Below the pieces are notes generated by a model, which saw only the letters and a list, made by a program, of their open reading frames with translations, had not been told where the DNA came from and did no database searches. DNA of 64,000 bases from Verrucomicrobiota bacterium (GTDB lineage Bacteria > Verrucomicrobiota > Verrucomicrobiia > Opitutales > Opitutaceae), in assembly GCA_023457715.1 (NCBI GenBank), contig JAEWKR010000023.1:1-64000 (forward strand), given 5' to 3'. Both the position numbers and the translations under genes were made by a program. The first letter of the stretch is position 1, and every line of letters starts with the position of its first letter. Positions 1-10,728 of the stretch are shown piece after piece.

Positions 1-508
<508 letters not shown>

Positions 509-545
509 GGCTCCGCTCTCAGCTCTCAACTCCATTCGACATTCG

Positions 546-827
546 ATGATCCCCGCTCCTTTCGCCTGTCGGGCCGGCTGCGCGGCGTGCTGCATTGCGC
601 CATCGATCAGTTCGCCGATGCCGCGGATGCCGCACGGCAAGAAGGCGGGTGAACGCTGCCTCCATCTGCTGGAAGACCTGCGCTGCGAGCTGTTTGGCCA
701 ACCCGAGAGGCCTGCTGTCTGCGTCAGCCTGCGGCCGCAGCCGTCCATGTGCGGCGCGTCCCGCGAGGAGGCGCTGAAGATCCTGACGGAGCTGGAGCGA
801 GCGACGAAACCGGAGGGAGGTTTCTAG
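546..827 (+). CDS. YkgJ-family cysteine-cluster protein
   Basis: This 93-residue protein matches the short YkgJ type. An N-terminal cluster (Cys8, Cys12, Cys15, Cys16) is followed by a PSISSPMPRMPHGKKAG-like stretch, then further cysteines near 38, 47, 59 and 69 in the contexts RCELFG, RPAVC and SMCG. The family is thought to bind zinc or an iron-sulfur cluster; its biochemical role is not established. The ATG used here follows the heptamer array; longer in-frame starts only translate repeat. The stop codon TAG is the end of the first TTTCTAG unit of the next array. Family assignment is good and function open. Confidence 0.8.
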   Translation: MIPAPFACRAGCAACCIAPSISSPMPRMPHGKKAGERCLHLLEDLRCELFGQPERPAVCVSLRPQPSMCGASREEALKILTELERATKPEGGF

Positions 828-897
828 TTTCTCGTTTCTAGTTTCTAGTTTCTCGTTTCTAGTCCCTCGTCTCTCGTCCCTCGTTTCTCGTTTCTGG
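822..897. repeat. Heptamer array (TTTCTAG/TTTCTCG)n
   Basis: About ten degenerate 7-bp units (TTTCTAG, TTTCTCG, TCCCTCG, TCTCTCG) start at the stop codon of the preceding gene, which is contained in the first unit. The same unit in the opposite orientation (AGAAACT/AGAAACC) forms another array near 38725-38778. Confidence 0.92.
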
Positions 898-924
898 TTA
901 ACGGGAAATTCGAAACCGGCCTTT

Positions 925-1401
925 TCAGGCGTTCGACGGCGCGGGTCGGATTCCGGGCAGGATGAATTTCTCGATCTCGTCCACGGTCAGCATCGCGTTG
1001 GCGAGTTGGAACACCGTCTTCACGTCGGATGCGATCGGGTACTTGCCGAAATAGGTCTTGGCGCCCAGCGCATAAGCCTTGTCCACGTCGCGCGAGCTCG
1101 TCGAAGAGCTGAGGACCACGGTCAAAAGCCGCCGCAGGCGAGGTTGTTGCCGAATCCAGTCGAGGACCTGGAAGCCGTCGGTCCCCGGCATTTTCAGGTC
1201 CAGAAAAAGGACGAGCGGCAGCGCATGGTCCCCTTCCTCCAGGCAGGCGCGCAGGTACCGAATGGCCTCTTCGCCATTCTCCTTCACATCGATCTGCGTC
1301 TTGATGCCCGCCTTGGCCAGGGCGTGTTTCGTCAGGGCGACTGCGTCCGGATCGTCATCAACGATCAGGATCGGCCGGGTGCGGGGGGTTGCAGGAGTCA
1401 C
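925..1401 (-). CDS. Single-domain response regulator, Rcp1-like
   Basis: The 158-residue protein is one receiver domain. Acidic residues Asp15-17 follow the first strand, the phospho-acceptor is Asp68 in LFLDLKMPGTDG, the conserved Ser/Thr is near Ser98 in VVLSSST, and the Lys is Lys120 in TYFGKYP. The SSTSSRDVDKAYALGA pattern is typical of Rcp1-like regulators that pair with hybrid or phytochrome kinases. I chose the GTG whose last two bases begin the TGA of the upstream gene (GTGA overlap), which implies translational coupling. No output domain is present, so signalling must go through protein contacts. The cognate kinase is not in the window. Confidence 0.85.
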   Translation of the reverse strand: MTPATPRTRPILIVDDDPDAVALTKHALAKAGIKTQIDVKENGEEAIRYLRACLEEGDHALPLVLFLDLKMPGTDGFQVLDWIRQQPRLRRLLTVVLSSSTSSRDVDKAYALGAKTYFGKYPIASDVKTVFQLANAMLTVDEIEKFILPGIRPAPSNA

Positions 1402-1784
1402 AGTTTCGGAGTTCGGGTGGCGCCGTGGCACTGAAGCACTTCCTTGACCACTTCGCCCAGTTCCCGCCAGCGAAACCACGGGAGCACGTAGTCCACGCCC
1501 GCGGCGCGAGCCTGCACTTCGAGGTCCTCCATCGCCGTGCGCATGATGATGGGCACCTGAATGTTCTGGTCGCGGATCTTCCGCACCAGCGTCAGGCCGT
1601 CCATCCAGGGCATGCGATAATCCGTGATGATGGCGGTGAATTCCTGCCGGGTGATGGCATCGAGTGCCGCCTGGCCGGTTTCCACCTGCACCACTCCCGC
1701 CCGGGGAAAGGTGGACAGAAGGTTCCGACGCGCCAAAAACGCGCTATCGGCGTCGTCGTCTACGATGAGAAAGTGGTCGGACAT
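1398..1784 (-). CDS. Single-domain response regulator lacking the conserved Lys
   Basis: This 128-residue CheY-like receiver domain has the acidic pocket at Asp9-11, acceptor Asp55 in IITDYRMPWMDG and Thr83 in IIMRTAM. The strand-5 lysine normally found as KP is missing: the protein reads DYVLPWFRW there. Loss of that lysine usually impairs phosphorylation-dependent switching, so it may be a partly inactive or atypical receiver. It is coupled to the next receiver gene by a 4-nt overlap. Both lie downstream of cheB in the same direction but are separated from it by the IS110 region, so they may once have been the tail of the chemotaxis operon (inference). Confidence 0.83.
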   Translation of the reverse strand: MSDHFLIVDDDADSAFLARRNLLSTFPRAGVVQVETGQAALDAITRQEFTAIITDYRMPWMDGLTLVRKIRDQNIQVPIIMRTAMEDLEVQARAAGVDYVLPWFRWRELGEVVKEVLQCHGATRTPKL

Positions 1785-1961
1785 TAGCGAAGCTTTCGAT
1801 GGATACTTCTAAAGGCTCGGCCGGACGACGGTGCAAAGTGATTCACGGTCGCCGGTTCCCGAATACGCCATGGGGAAAATCACGGACCCGTTTGGCCCGC
1901 CCCGGTGCCCGCCGCTCGCGGTAGGCAAGTACCCCAGAATCAACCGGAAGCTGAATGCTGA

Positions 1962-3420
<1,459 letters not shown>

Positions 3421-3456
3421 CAATGATTGGGACGACGCTCACCGAAACGGAAAGTC

Positions 3457-3489
3457 GTGCTCAAAAAACACGGAATGCAGGGATAGCAC
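3457..3489 (+). repeat. 33-bp dispersed repeat, copy 1
   Basis: The unit starts GTGCT and ends AGCAC, so its tips are inverted. A copy with two differences lies in reverse orientation at 62609-62641. It sits just beyond the transposase gene. Confidence 0.9.
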
Positions 3490-3675
3490 TACAGAGCTCC
3501 GACACATCCACCTTCGCCCAGCCTACGGCGGACAAGGAGGACACGGAGGCTCGGTCCTTGGACAAACCTGTTCATCGCGTGACGCCCAAGACAGTCGCAG
3601 CGCCCGCCTCCGGCTCGGCTCTGATTGGGCCTCTGTGACCTCTGTGGCAAAATCGGTATTCAGGTTCGATGTTCG
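3490..3675. repeat. Repeat fragments right of the IS110 element
   Basis: ACAGAGCTCCGACAC and GGACACGGAGGCTC match blocks at 150-182. From 3630 the sequence is the inverted counterpart of the arm at 1968-2005 (CCTCTGTGACCTCTGTGGC, then ATTCAGGTTCG) and runs into GATGTTC-like units next to the cheB stop codon. No gene is seen between 3402 and 3688. Confidence 0.8.
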
Positions 3676-3688
3676 TTCGACGTCGCCC

Positions 3689-4765
3689 TCACCCGGCTGC
3701 GCGGACAACGCGGTACGCGATCCGGTCCAACGGCAGGACTTCCCCGACTCCACCGAGCTTGATCGCCTCGTGGGGCATCCCGAAAACCACGCAGCTGGCT
3801 TCGTCCTGGGCGATGGTGTGGGCGCCCGCCTCTTTCAGCTCGAGCATGCCCTTCGCACCGTCGTCGCCCATCCCGGTCATGATCACCCCCACCGCATTGG
3901 CTCCCGCATACCGTGCCGCGGAGCGAAAGAGGACGTCGACGGACGGGCGATGGCGGGTGACGAGCGGACCGTCGCGCACCTCCACATAATACCTCGCCCC
4001 GCTGCGCTTGAGGAGGATGTGGCGGTTGCCCGGCGCGATCAGCACCTGCCCCCGCAGCACCGTGTCGCCATTCACGGCCTCCTTCACCGTCACCTTGCAG
4101 AGCTCGTCCAGCCGGGCGGCAAAGCTGGCGGTGAACTTCTCGGGCATGTGCTGCACGACCACCACGCCCGGGGCATCGAGCGGCAGCGCTTCGAGCACGA
4201 CCCGCAAGGCCTCCGTTCCCCCGGTCGAAGCGCCGATCACCACGATCTTCTCCGTGGTCTCGGCCATCGCGGTGCCATGGCCTGCGGGCAGCATCGCGTC
4301 GGCCGAAAGCTTGGGCGAGGGCACGGGCGGCCGGGCCGGCGCGATCAGCGGTCGCAGCCCGGAAGCGGCCTGCGCGGCGCTCCGCACGACATCGCAGATC
4401 CGGATGGCGGATTCCTCGATGAACTCCTTCGTGCCCATCTTCGGCTTCGTGATGATGTCCACCGCGCCCCGCTCGAGGGCAGCCAGCGCGGTGCGAGACC
4501 CCGCCTCCGTCAGGCTCGAGCAAATGACAACCGGGATCGGATGCTGCCGCATCAGCTGCTCGAGGAACGTGATGCCGTCCATCCGCGGCATCTCCACGTC
4601 GAGCGTGATGACGTCCGGCACCTGCTCTGCGATCCGCTGCACCGCCACGAAGGGATCGGAGGCGGTGGCGATCACCTCAATCCCGGGATCCGCCTCGAGC
4701 ACCGCCTTCAAGGCCTGTCGCACCGAGGCCGAATCGTCGACGATGAGAACCTTGATCCGCGACAT
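3689..4765 (-). CDS. cheB: Chemotaxis response regulator protein-glutamate methylesterase CheB
   Basis: CheB removes methyl groups from, and deamidates, receptor glutamates when phosphorylated by CheA. The 358-residue protein has an N-terminal receiver domain (Asp9-11, acceptor Asp56 in [12 protein letters not shown], Lys107) and a C-terminal methylesterase domain. The catalytic triad reads as Ser180 in GASTGG, His206 in VVQHMP and Asp302 in [10 protein letters not shown]; spacing matches the characterised enterobacterial enzyme. The start chosen ([11 protein letters not shown]) lies 2 nt after the cheR stop. It is the last gene of the leftward chemotaxis operon, and its product acts in the cytoplasm against the receptor encoded in the same operon. 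Confidence 0.97.
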   Translation of the reverse strand: MSRIKVLIVDDSASVRQALKAVLEADPGIEVIATASDPFVAVQRIAEQVPDVITLDVEMPRMDGITFLEQLMRQHPIPVVICSSLTEAGSRTALAALERGAVDIITKPKMGTKEFIEESAIRICDVVRSAAQAASGLRPLIAPARPPVPSPKLSADAMLPAGHGTAMAETTEKIVVIGASTGGTEALRVVLEALPLDAPGVVVVQHMPEKFTASFAARLDELCKVTVKEAVNGDTVLRGQVLIAPGNRHILLKRSGARYYVEVRDGPLVTRHRPSVDVLFRSAARYAGANAVGVIMTGMGDDGAKGMLELKEAGAHTIAQDEASCVVFGMPHEAIKLGGVGEVLPLDRIAYRVVRAAG

Positions 4766-4767
4766 GG

Positions 4768-5709
4768 CTACAGCCTCCGATAGATCGCCGGCCCCAGCGT
4801 CTGGAGCGGCAACTTCAAGCCGGCCAGGGATTCCGAGTGGCCGATGAACAGATAGCCTCCCGGCCGCAGCCGCTCGCACATCCGCGCGACCACCGCCTGC
4901 TGCGTGGGCTTGTCGAAATAGATCATCACGTTCCGAAAGAAGATCACATCGAAGATCTCCCCGACCGGATACGAGGCGTCCATGAAGTTCAGCGGCTGAA
5001 ACCGGGCGCGGCGACGGAGTTCCGGCACGATGCGGACTTCCGCGCGGCCGGGATGCCGGCTGCGCAGCAGATACTTCTGCCGCCAGGCGATCGGCACCGG
5101 CTCCACCAGTTCCTCGTCGTAGATCGCAGTCTGCGCCTGCTGCAACACCCGGCTGGAGATGTCGGTGCCGAGCAGCGAGAAGTCAAAGGCTCCCCGCTGG
5201 GCGCCGAATTCGCTCAACACCATCGCCAGCGTGTAGATTTCCTGGCCGGTGGAACAACCGGCCGACCAGAGGTTCACCCGCCAGGTCGGCACGACGGCAG
5301 GCGCCGAACCACGGACGGGCTCGCTGGCGATGCCCGCTCCACCCAGACCGCGGGAGCGGACGGCGGTGCCGCCGGGATCCAGTGACGGCAGCGCCTTCTG
5401 CGTCAGGAAGTCGAAGTGCTGCGGTTCGCGCAGAAAGTCCGTCTTGTTGGTGGTGACCGCATCGACGAACTGCTGCCGCTCGCCCTCCCCTGCCCGGTCC
5501 GTAACGACAAGCTCGAGATAATCCTCCAGCGTCCCGCAGCCAAGGTCGCGCACCCGCCGTTGCAGCCGGCTTTGCAGCAGCGGCAGCTTGGCGGACGTCA
5601 TCTTGATCCCGATTTCCCGGGTGATGAAGTCCGCCACCCGGCGAAACATGGCGGGGCTTACCGCCAGGATCTCGTCACGGAGCGCGGGAGGGATGGCTGC
5701 GGGAGGCAT
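4768..5709 (-). CDS. cheR: Chemotaxis protein methyltransferase CheR
   Basis: CheR transfers methyl groups from S-adenosylmethionine to receptor glutamates. The 313-residue protein has the helical N-domain, the [11 protein letters not shown] signature at 86-96, the SAM-binding [11 protein letters not shown] near 147-157, [10 protein letters not shown], and [10 protein letters not shown] ahead of [13 protein letters not shown] Gly/Ala/Arg-rich insertion of about 30 residues (110-142) separates the N-domain from the catalytic core. It lies between cheW and cheB with almost no spacing, so methylation and demethylation enzymes are co-expressed. The ATG start gives a full-length family member. Confidence 0.96.
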   Translation of the reverse strand: MPPAAIPPALRDEILAVSPAMFRRVADFITREIGIKMTSAKLPLLQSRLQRRVRDLGCGTLEDYLELVVTDRAGEGERQQFVDAVTTNKTDFLREPQHFDFLTQKALPSLDPGGTAVRSRGLGGAGIASEPVRGSAPAVVPTWRVNLWSAGCSTGQEIYTLAMVLSEFGAQRGAFDFSLLGTDISSRVLQQAQTAIYDEELVEPVPIAWRQKYLLRSRHPGRAEVRIVPELRRRARFQPLNFMDASYPVGEIFDVIFFRNVMIYFDKPTQQAVVARMCERLRPGGYLFIGHSESLAGLKLPLQTLGPAIYRRL

Positions 5710-5715
5710 CGCGGC

Positions 5716-6219
5716 TCAGGCGGCGCTGGCGGCGAGCGCAGCCGCGGGCCCGGCCACCAGCGCCAGATCCGTGGCCGAGAACACCGCGTCGATGTCGAGG
5801 ATGATGATGAACTGATCGCCGCGCCGGCCCATGCCGCGGATGAATTCGCTGCGCCACCGCATCGCGATCGTCGGCGGCGGGTTGGTCTGCGCGGGATCCA
5901 GTTCGATCACCTCGTGCACACTGTCCGCGATGCCGCCGACGACGCACGACTCGCCGTCGAGCTTCAACTCCAGCACCACGATGCGCGTGTGCAGCGAGTC
6001 CTGGCTCCGCGGCAGGCCGAACTTCAGCCGAAGATCGACGACGGGAATGGCGTTCCCGCGGACATTGACGACCCCGCGCATGTAGTCCGGCGCGGTCGGC
6101 ACCTTGGTGATGGGAGCCAGTTCAAGCACCTCGCGCACCTGCGAGACACTGACGGCGAACAGTTCGTCACCCAGCTTGTAGGTGAGATACTGCGACGGTT
6201 GGGAGATGACCTGGGTCAT
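5716..6219 (-). CDS. cheW: Chemotaxis scaffold protein CheW
   Basis: CheW couples receptors to CheA in the signalling array. The 167-residue protein has the typical opening QYLTYKLGDELFAVSVSQVREVLEL, then RGVVNVRGNAIPVVDLRLKFG and GDQFIIILDID. The ATG chosen places the SH3-like fold about 10 residues in and follows the receptor stop; a GTG 39 nt upstream would overlap the receptor gene and is less likely. An Ala-rich tail of about 20 residues follows the domain. Its neighbours are the receptor upstream and cheR downstream. Confidence 0.95.
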   Translation of the reverse strand: MTQVISQPSQYLTYKLGDELFAVSVSQVREVLELAPITKVPTAPDYMRGVVNVRGNAIPVVDLRLKFGLPRSQDSLHTRIVVLELKLDGESCVVGGIADSVHEVIELDPAQTNPPPTIAMRWRSEFIRGMGRRGDQFIIILDIDAVFSATDLALVAGPAAALAASAA

Positions 6220-6238
6220 GGTGAGGCGGTTCGTGGGC

Positions 6239-7942
6239 TCAGTAGCGCTGGAAGTCACGATCGCGGGAGTCGCCGTTGGCGCTCTCGGTCAGGACGACCG
6301 TGACGCCTTCCTTGCGACCATGGCCGTTCTGGCCCTCCGCGTGTCCGTTGCGACCCGCGGGCTTGCCACGCGGGATCGGCATGGTGGCGGCGGAAACCCG
6401 GGCCGACGCGGGCGCGCGCGGCGCGGCGGCCGCCTTGCGGTCACCCGTGTCGAGCTTGAAGAACGAGATGGTGCTCTGGAGCTGTTGCGCCTGGGTCGAG
6501 AGCTCCTCGGCGGTGGCGGACATCTCCTCCGAGGCCGACGAATTCTGCTGGATGACCTGATCGAGCTGCTGGATGGCCTTGTTGACCTGGACGGCGCCGG
6601 TGTTCTGCTCGGCGCTCGCCGCGGCGATCTCCTGCACCAGTTCCGCGGTCTTGCGGATATCCGGGACGAGCTTCGTGAGCATTTCGCCCGCCTGCTCGGC
6701 CACCTGCACGCCGCTCGCGGTGATCCGGCTGATCTCGGCCGCGGCCGTCTGGCTGCGCTCCGCCAGCTTGCGCACCTCGCTTGCCACCACCGCGAAGCCC
6801 TTGCCGTGTTCGCCGGCGCGCGCCGCCTCGACGGCCGCGTTCAGCGCCAGCAGATCGGTCTTGCGGGCAATCTCCTCGATGATGCTGATCTTGTCGGCGA
6901 CCTCGCGCATGGCGTTCACCGTGCGCTCGACGGATTCGCCGCCGCTGCGCGCGTCCTCCGCGGCCTTGCTCGCGATCTTGTCGGTCTGCCGGGCGTTGTC
7001 GGCGTTGCGCTCGATGCTCGCCGCCATCTGTTCCATCGACGACGTGCTCTCCTCGGCGGAGGCGGCCTGCTCGGACGCCCCCTGCGACAGCTGTTGCGCC
7101 GTCGCGCTCATCTGTTCGCTGCCGGACGCGACGTTGCCGGTCGCGGTCACGACATCGCCGATGATCTCGCGCAGGCTGCCCACCATCTTGTTCATGGCGG
7201 CGCAGATCTGCCCGATCTCGTCCTTCGAATTCACCGTGATGTTGGCGGTCAGATCGCCGGCGGCCACGCGCTCGACGGCGGCGACCGCGATGGCGATCGG
7301 CTGGGTGATGCTGCGGGTGATGAACGCGGCGACGGTGATGCCGATCAGGGCGGCCACGATCACGCCGGCCAGCATGCCGACGTTGGCCTGCGTCACGGCC
7401 GCCTCCACCTCGGCGGCGAACGTATCGCCGGCGCGCTTGTTGGCATCCACTTCCTCATCAATCGCCGCCATGTATTTCTCGAAGGCCGGATTCGCCCGCG
7501 CCCGCAGCTCGGCCATCGCTTCGTCGCGCTTCAACTCGCGGCTCAGCCGGATCACGCCGTCGCGCGCCTCGTTCCAGCCGGGACGGGCGGCCTTGATCAC
7601 GGCGAACAGCCGGCGATCCTCTTCGCGGACGATCGACGACTCATATTCGTCGAAGATCTTCGAATTCGCCTCCCCCTCCTCGCGTATCGTCTGCTCGATC
7701 CGGTTCATTTCGGCGGCATCCTCCGCAATGATGTGACTCAACACGGCGGCATACATCTCCCGCGCATTGGCCTCGATCTTGCCGATGAGGTACACGCCCG
7801 GAAGCGCGTCCGCGATGATCTTTTCCGTGCTCTGCTCGATCTTGGACGTGCGCGTGTAAGCGAAGGCGCCGAGAGCGCCGAGGAGAAGGATCAGCGCCAG
7901 AAAGCCGGCGGTGATGCGTTTGCCGATGGACAGGTTCTTCAT
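6239..7942 (-). CDS. Transmembrane methyl-accepting chemotaxis protein (4HB type)
   Basis: This 567-residue receptor has a first membrane helix at about 10-29, a periplasmic four-helix-bundle-like sensor with no recognised ligand motif, a second helix near 189-208, a HAMP domain ([10 protein letters not shown] onward), and a long cytoplasmic coiled coil. The hairpin tip is [20 protein letters not shown] near 354-373. Beyond the signalling domain, a flexible Ala/Gly/Lys-rich tail of about 70 residues ends in DFQRY. That fits the aromatic pentapeptide consensus (x-aromatic-x-x-aromatic) used to tether CheR or CheB. It is the only membrane receptor in the operon. Confidence 0.94.
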   Translation of the reverse strand: MKNLSIGKRITAGFLALILLLGALGAFAYTRTSKIEQSTEKIIADALPGVYLIGKIEANAREMYAAVLSHIIAEDAAEMNRIEQTIREEGEANSKIFDEYESSIVREEDRRLFAVIKAARPGWNEARDGVIRLSRELKRDEAMAELRARANPAFEKYMAAIDEEVDANKRAGDTFAAEVEAAVTQANVGMLAGVIVAALIGITVAAFITRSITQPIAIAVAAVERVAAGDLTANITVNSKDEIGQICAAMNKMVGSLREIIGDVVTATGNVASGSEQMSATAQQLSQGASEQAASAEESTSSMEQMAASIERNADNARQTDKIASKAAEDARSGGESVERTVNAMREVADKISIIEEIARKTDLLALNAAVEAARAGEHGKGFAVVASEVRKLAERSQTAAAEISRITASGVQVAEQAGEMLTKLVPDIRKTAELVQEIAAASAEQNTGAVQVNKAIQQLDQVIQQNSSASEEMSATAEELSTQAQQLQSTISFFKLDTGDRKAAAAPRAPASARVSAATMPIPRGKPAGRNGHAEGQNGHGRKEGVTVVLTESANGDSRDRDFQRY

Positions 7943-7977
7943 GATGAGTGACTGGACTAGGGTTAAAAAAGGAGGGG

Positions 7978-10026
7978 TCAGGCCGCCGCCGTCGCGACGC
8001 CGAAACGAGGGTGTTCGCTGCCGGAGAATTTTTCCGCGTCGGCGACGAGGCCGCCGACATCGAGGATGAGGGCGACGCGGCCATCGCCGAGAATGGTGCC
8101 GCCCGAGACCACCCCGATGCCCTTGAACATCCGGCCAAGGGACTGGATGACGGTCTGGTGGCTGCCGAGCACGCGGTCGACCACCAGGCCGACCCGATCC
8201 GCGCCGAAGCGGGTGATGACGATCTTCTCGATTTCGGGCTCCTCGCCCTCGATCCCGAACTGCTCGCGCAGGTGGAGGTAAGGGATGAGTTCTCCTCGCA
8301 CGGAGATCAGGTTGCGGCCGTTGTTGAGCTTCCGCTGGTCGCGCCGCAGCTCCACGTTCTCCGCCACGGCGGACATGGGGATGATGAAAGGATCCCCGCC
8401 CACCATCACGAGCAGACCCTCGATGATCGCGAGGGTCAACGGGAGGGCGAGCGTCACCGTGGTGCCCTGCCCCGGCACACTCGAAAGCGAGATCTGGCCC
8501 CGGAGCGCGTCGATCTGGCGGCGCACCACGTCCATCCCCACTCCCCGGCCCGAGACGGAAGTCACGGTGCGCGCAGTCGAGAAACCCGGCAGGAAGATGA
8601 GATTGAAAATTTCCGTCTGGCTGAGGCTGGCATCCGCGGCGATGAGACCTTTCTCCACCGCCTTGGCGCGGATCAGCGCGGGATCAAGACCGCGGCCGTT
8701 GTCCTCGACCGTGACCACCACGTGCGACCCCGCATGTGCCGCGGCGAGTCGCACCCGACCCCGGGCCGTCTTGCCCAGCGCCACCCGCTCCTCCGGGGTG
8801 CCGATGCCGTGGTCGATGCTGTTGCGGATGAGGTGAACCAACGGATCCGCGAGCTGATCGAGCACCGTTTTGTCCAGCTCGGTTTCCGCACCCTCGGTGA
8901 TCAGTTCGACGTCCTTGGCGAGATCGCGGGAGAGATCGTGGACGAGCCGCTTGAAACGGCTGAACGTTGAGCCAATCGGCATCATCCGGATCCCAAGCAC
9001 GGCATCGCGCATCTCCGCGATCAGCCGCTCGATGGCCTCGACGGGGCCGGTCAGCTCCGGCACGTTGAGCCGGGCGGAAACCTGCGACAGCCGGGATTCG
9101 TTCATCACCATCTCGCCCACCAGACTGACAATGTGGTCGAGCTTGCTGGACGGCACGCGCACCACGCCCTCACGGGCCGAGCGGGCTCCGGTGGCCGGTG
9201 CGGAGGACGCCGCGGCGCCGTCGACGCCGGCGCGCGCGGGCAGGTCCGGCGTCGACTCCGGGACGGTATCGAGGGTCCGCGCCGGTCCGGTGGCGGTCGC
9301 AGGCCCGGACGCCAGAGCCCGGATTTCCAGGCCCGCCCCATCGTCGGCGAAAATGAACACGTCCTTGATCGCGTCGATGCCTCGCGCCGTGCACAGCTCC
9401 ATCCGCCAGGCGAGATGGAGCTCGGTCGGGGTCAGGTCCTCCAACCGCGGCACCCGGTCGAAGTCGGCCGCGATGCGCAGGGTCCCAAGCGCCGCGAGTT
9501 CGGCAAAGAGTGAGAGCGGATCCAGGCCGGACCGCGCGAGCGACGGATTCGGCCGGAAGCGAATCTCGTAGGTCTCCAGGGAGGACGGCGGGATGTCCTC
9601 GGGCGCTGACGCTGGCCCCGGCGGTGCGGTCGGGGCCGCGTCCGCGGCGGAGGGCACGAGCCCGGCCAGATCCGCCGTCAGCCGGTTGCTGGTCAGGGTC
9701 AAGCGGGCCAGGGCTTCGCCGGAAGCGCCCAGCAGTTGCTGGATGTGGTCCCGCGCCGCCAGCACCACCGCGACGAGCGGCTGCGTGAGCGCCACGTCGC
9801 CCGCGCGCACCCGGTCGAGCACGGTTTCGATGTGATGGGTGAAATCGGCCACTTCGGCGTATCCGAACATCGCGCCCGACCCCTTGATCGTATGAAAAGC
9901 GCGGAAGAGCCGGTTCAACGCCTCGCGGTCGCCGGGGCAGCCATCGAGTTGGAGGAGGATCTCCTCCACCTGGTCGAGGAGGTCCGCCGCTTCGACGAGG
10001 AAAGTTTCGTTCGGGTGAGAGGCCAT
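7978..10026 (-). CDS. cheA: Chemotaxis histidine kinase CheA
   Basis: CheA autophosphorylates and passes phosphate to CheY and CheB. The 682-residue protein has an HPt domain with phospho-His45 in [15 protein letters not shown], a variable region to about residue 280, a dimerisation domain, and an HATPase domain with N-box [10 protein letters not shown] near 396, DNGRGLDP near 442 and [10 protein letters not shown] near 490. A C-terminal CheW-like domain contains GELIPYLHL. The canonical P2 CheY-binding domain is not obvious; the linker is Ala/Pro-rich. It lies between cheY and the receptor gene. All kinase boxes are intact. Confidence 0.96.
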   Translation of the reverse strand: MASHPNETFLVEAADLLDQVEEILLQLDGCPGDREALNRLFRAFHTIKGSGAMFGYAEVADFTHHIETVLDRVRAGDVALTQPLVAVVLAARDHIQQLLGASGEALARLTLTSNRLTADLAGLVPSAADAAPTAPPGPASAPEDIPPSSLETYEIRFRPNPSLARSGLDPLSLFAELAALGTLRIAADFDRVPRLEDLTPTELHLAWRMELCTARGIDAIKDVFIFADDGAGLEIRALASGPATATGPARTLDTVPESTPDLPARAGVDGAAASSAPATGARSAREGVVRVPSSKLDHIVSLVGEMVMNESRLSQVSARLNVPELTGPVEAIERLIAEMRDAVLGIRMMPIGSTFSRFKRLVHDLSRDLAKDVELITEGAETELDKTVLDQLADPLVHLIRNSIDHGIGTPEERVALGKTARGRVRLAAAHAGSHVVVTVEDNGRGLDPALIRAKAVEKGLIAADASLSQTEIFNLIFLPGFSTARTVTSVSGRGVGMDVVRRQIDALRGQISLSSVPGQGTTVTLALPLTLAIIEGLLVMVGGDPFIIPMSAVAENVELRRDQRKLNNGRNLISVRGELIPYLHLREQFGIEGEEPEIEKIVITRFGADRVGLVVDRVLGSHQTVIQSLGRMFKGIGVVSGGTILGDGRVALILDVGGLVADAEKFSGSEHPRFGVATAAA

Positions 10027-10029
10027 GGG

Positions 10030-10395
10030 TCAGCGGAGCACTTTCGCCACCACGGCGACCAGTTGCTCGGGGGTGAAGGGTTTGACGATCCAGCCGGTCG
10101 CGCCGGCCTCGCGCCCGGCTTGCTTCCGGGCGGCGTCGCTTTCGGTCGTGAGCATGACGATCGGCACGAACCGGTAGGTCGGGTCGGCCCGGAGGTGGCG
10201 GATCAGCTGCAACCCGTCCATCACGGGCATGTTCAAATCGGTGATGACCAGGTCGGCCCGCGAGGCGCCGAGCTTCGCCACCGCGTCGCGGCCGTCGGTG
10301 GCCTCGAGCAAGGTGTACCCCGCGCGGCGCAGCGTGAACGACACCATCTGCCGCATGCTGGGCGAATCGTCGACGGTCAGAATGGTGCGGCTCAC
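10030..10395 (-). CDS. cheY: Chemotaxis response regulator CheY
   Basis: This 121-residue single receiver domain opens with ILTVDDSPSMRQMV, has the acceptor Asp in VITDLNMPVMDG near 53, Thr in VMLTTES and Lys in WIVKPF, all as in CheY. A GGAGG ribosome site precedes the GTG start, which overlaps the TGA of the STAS gene (GTGA), and the stop lies 3 nt before the cheA start. Phosphorylated by CheA, it should control the motor or another output. No flagellar genes are in the window, so the output is unknown. Confidence 0.95.
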   Translation of the reverse strand: MSRTILTVDDSPSMRQMVSFTLRRAGYTLLEATDGRDAVAKLGASRADLVITDLNMPVMDGLQLIRHLRADPTYRFVPIVMLTTESDAARKQAGREAGATGWIVKPFTPEQLVAVVAKVLR

Positions 10396-10724
10396 GGCGA
10401 ACCTCCCGTCGTCGCTTCCTGCATCCAGGCCGTGCATCCCAGTGCGTCCGCCACTTCCCGCAATGCCTGGCTCGGTGCCACGTACTGCCATGCCTGGCCC
10501 CTGCCGGCGGCGCTGCGCTGGGCGGCCCAAAGCAGCTGCAGACCGGTGGTGTCGCAGGTTTTGACCCCCGACAGATCGATCGCGGCCGGCCGATCCTGGG
10601 ACAGCAGGACGCGGCAGGCTTCGGCGAAGGCGTCGACCGTCTGGATGGTCAGGGCCTCGGGGGCGGTAAGTAGCTCCGGGCCGCGGATGGCCGCCAGGTT
10701 GGCGGAGGGTGCGATGGCGTTCAT
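10392..10724 (-). CDS. STAS-domain protein
   Basis: The 110-residue protein is a single STAS domain of the anti-sigma-factor-antagonist type. The core reads AIDLSGVKTCDTTGLQLLWAA; the position that is a phosphorylatable Ser in SpoIIAA has Thr (CDTTG). STAS genes do occur in chemotaxis operons, where their partner is usually unclear. It is coupled to cheY by a 4-nt overlap and starts 4 nt after the upstream coiled-coil protein. No anti-sigma kinase is nearby, so a direct role in the array or in tuning of the adjacent proteins is inferred only. Confidence 0.87.
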   Translation of the reverse strand: MNAIAPSANLAAIRGPELLTAPEALTIQTVDAFAEACRVLLSQDRPAAIDLSGVKTCDTTGLQLLWAAQRSAAGRGQAWQYVAPSQALREVADALGCTAWMQEATTGGSP

Positions 10725-10728
10725 GCAG

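Noticed and set aside
6182..7951. Plus-strand frame opposite the chemoreceptor gene
   Set aside because: Antisense shadow; the minus strand has complete MCP, HAMP and membrane segments.
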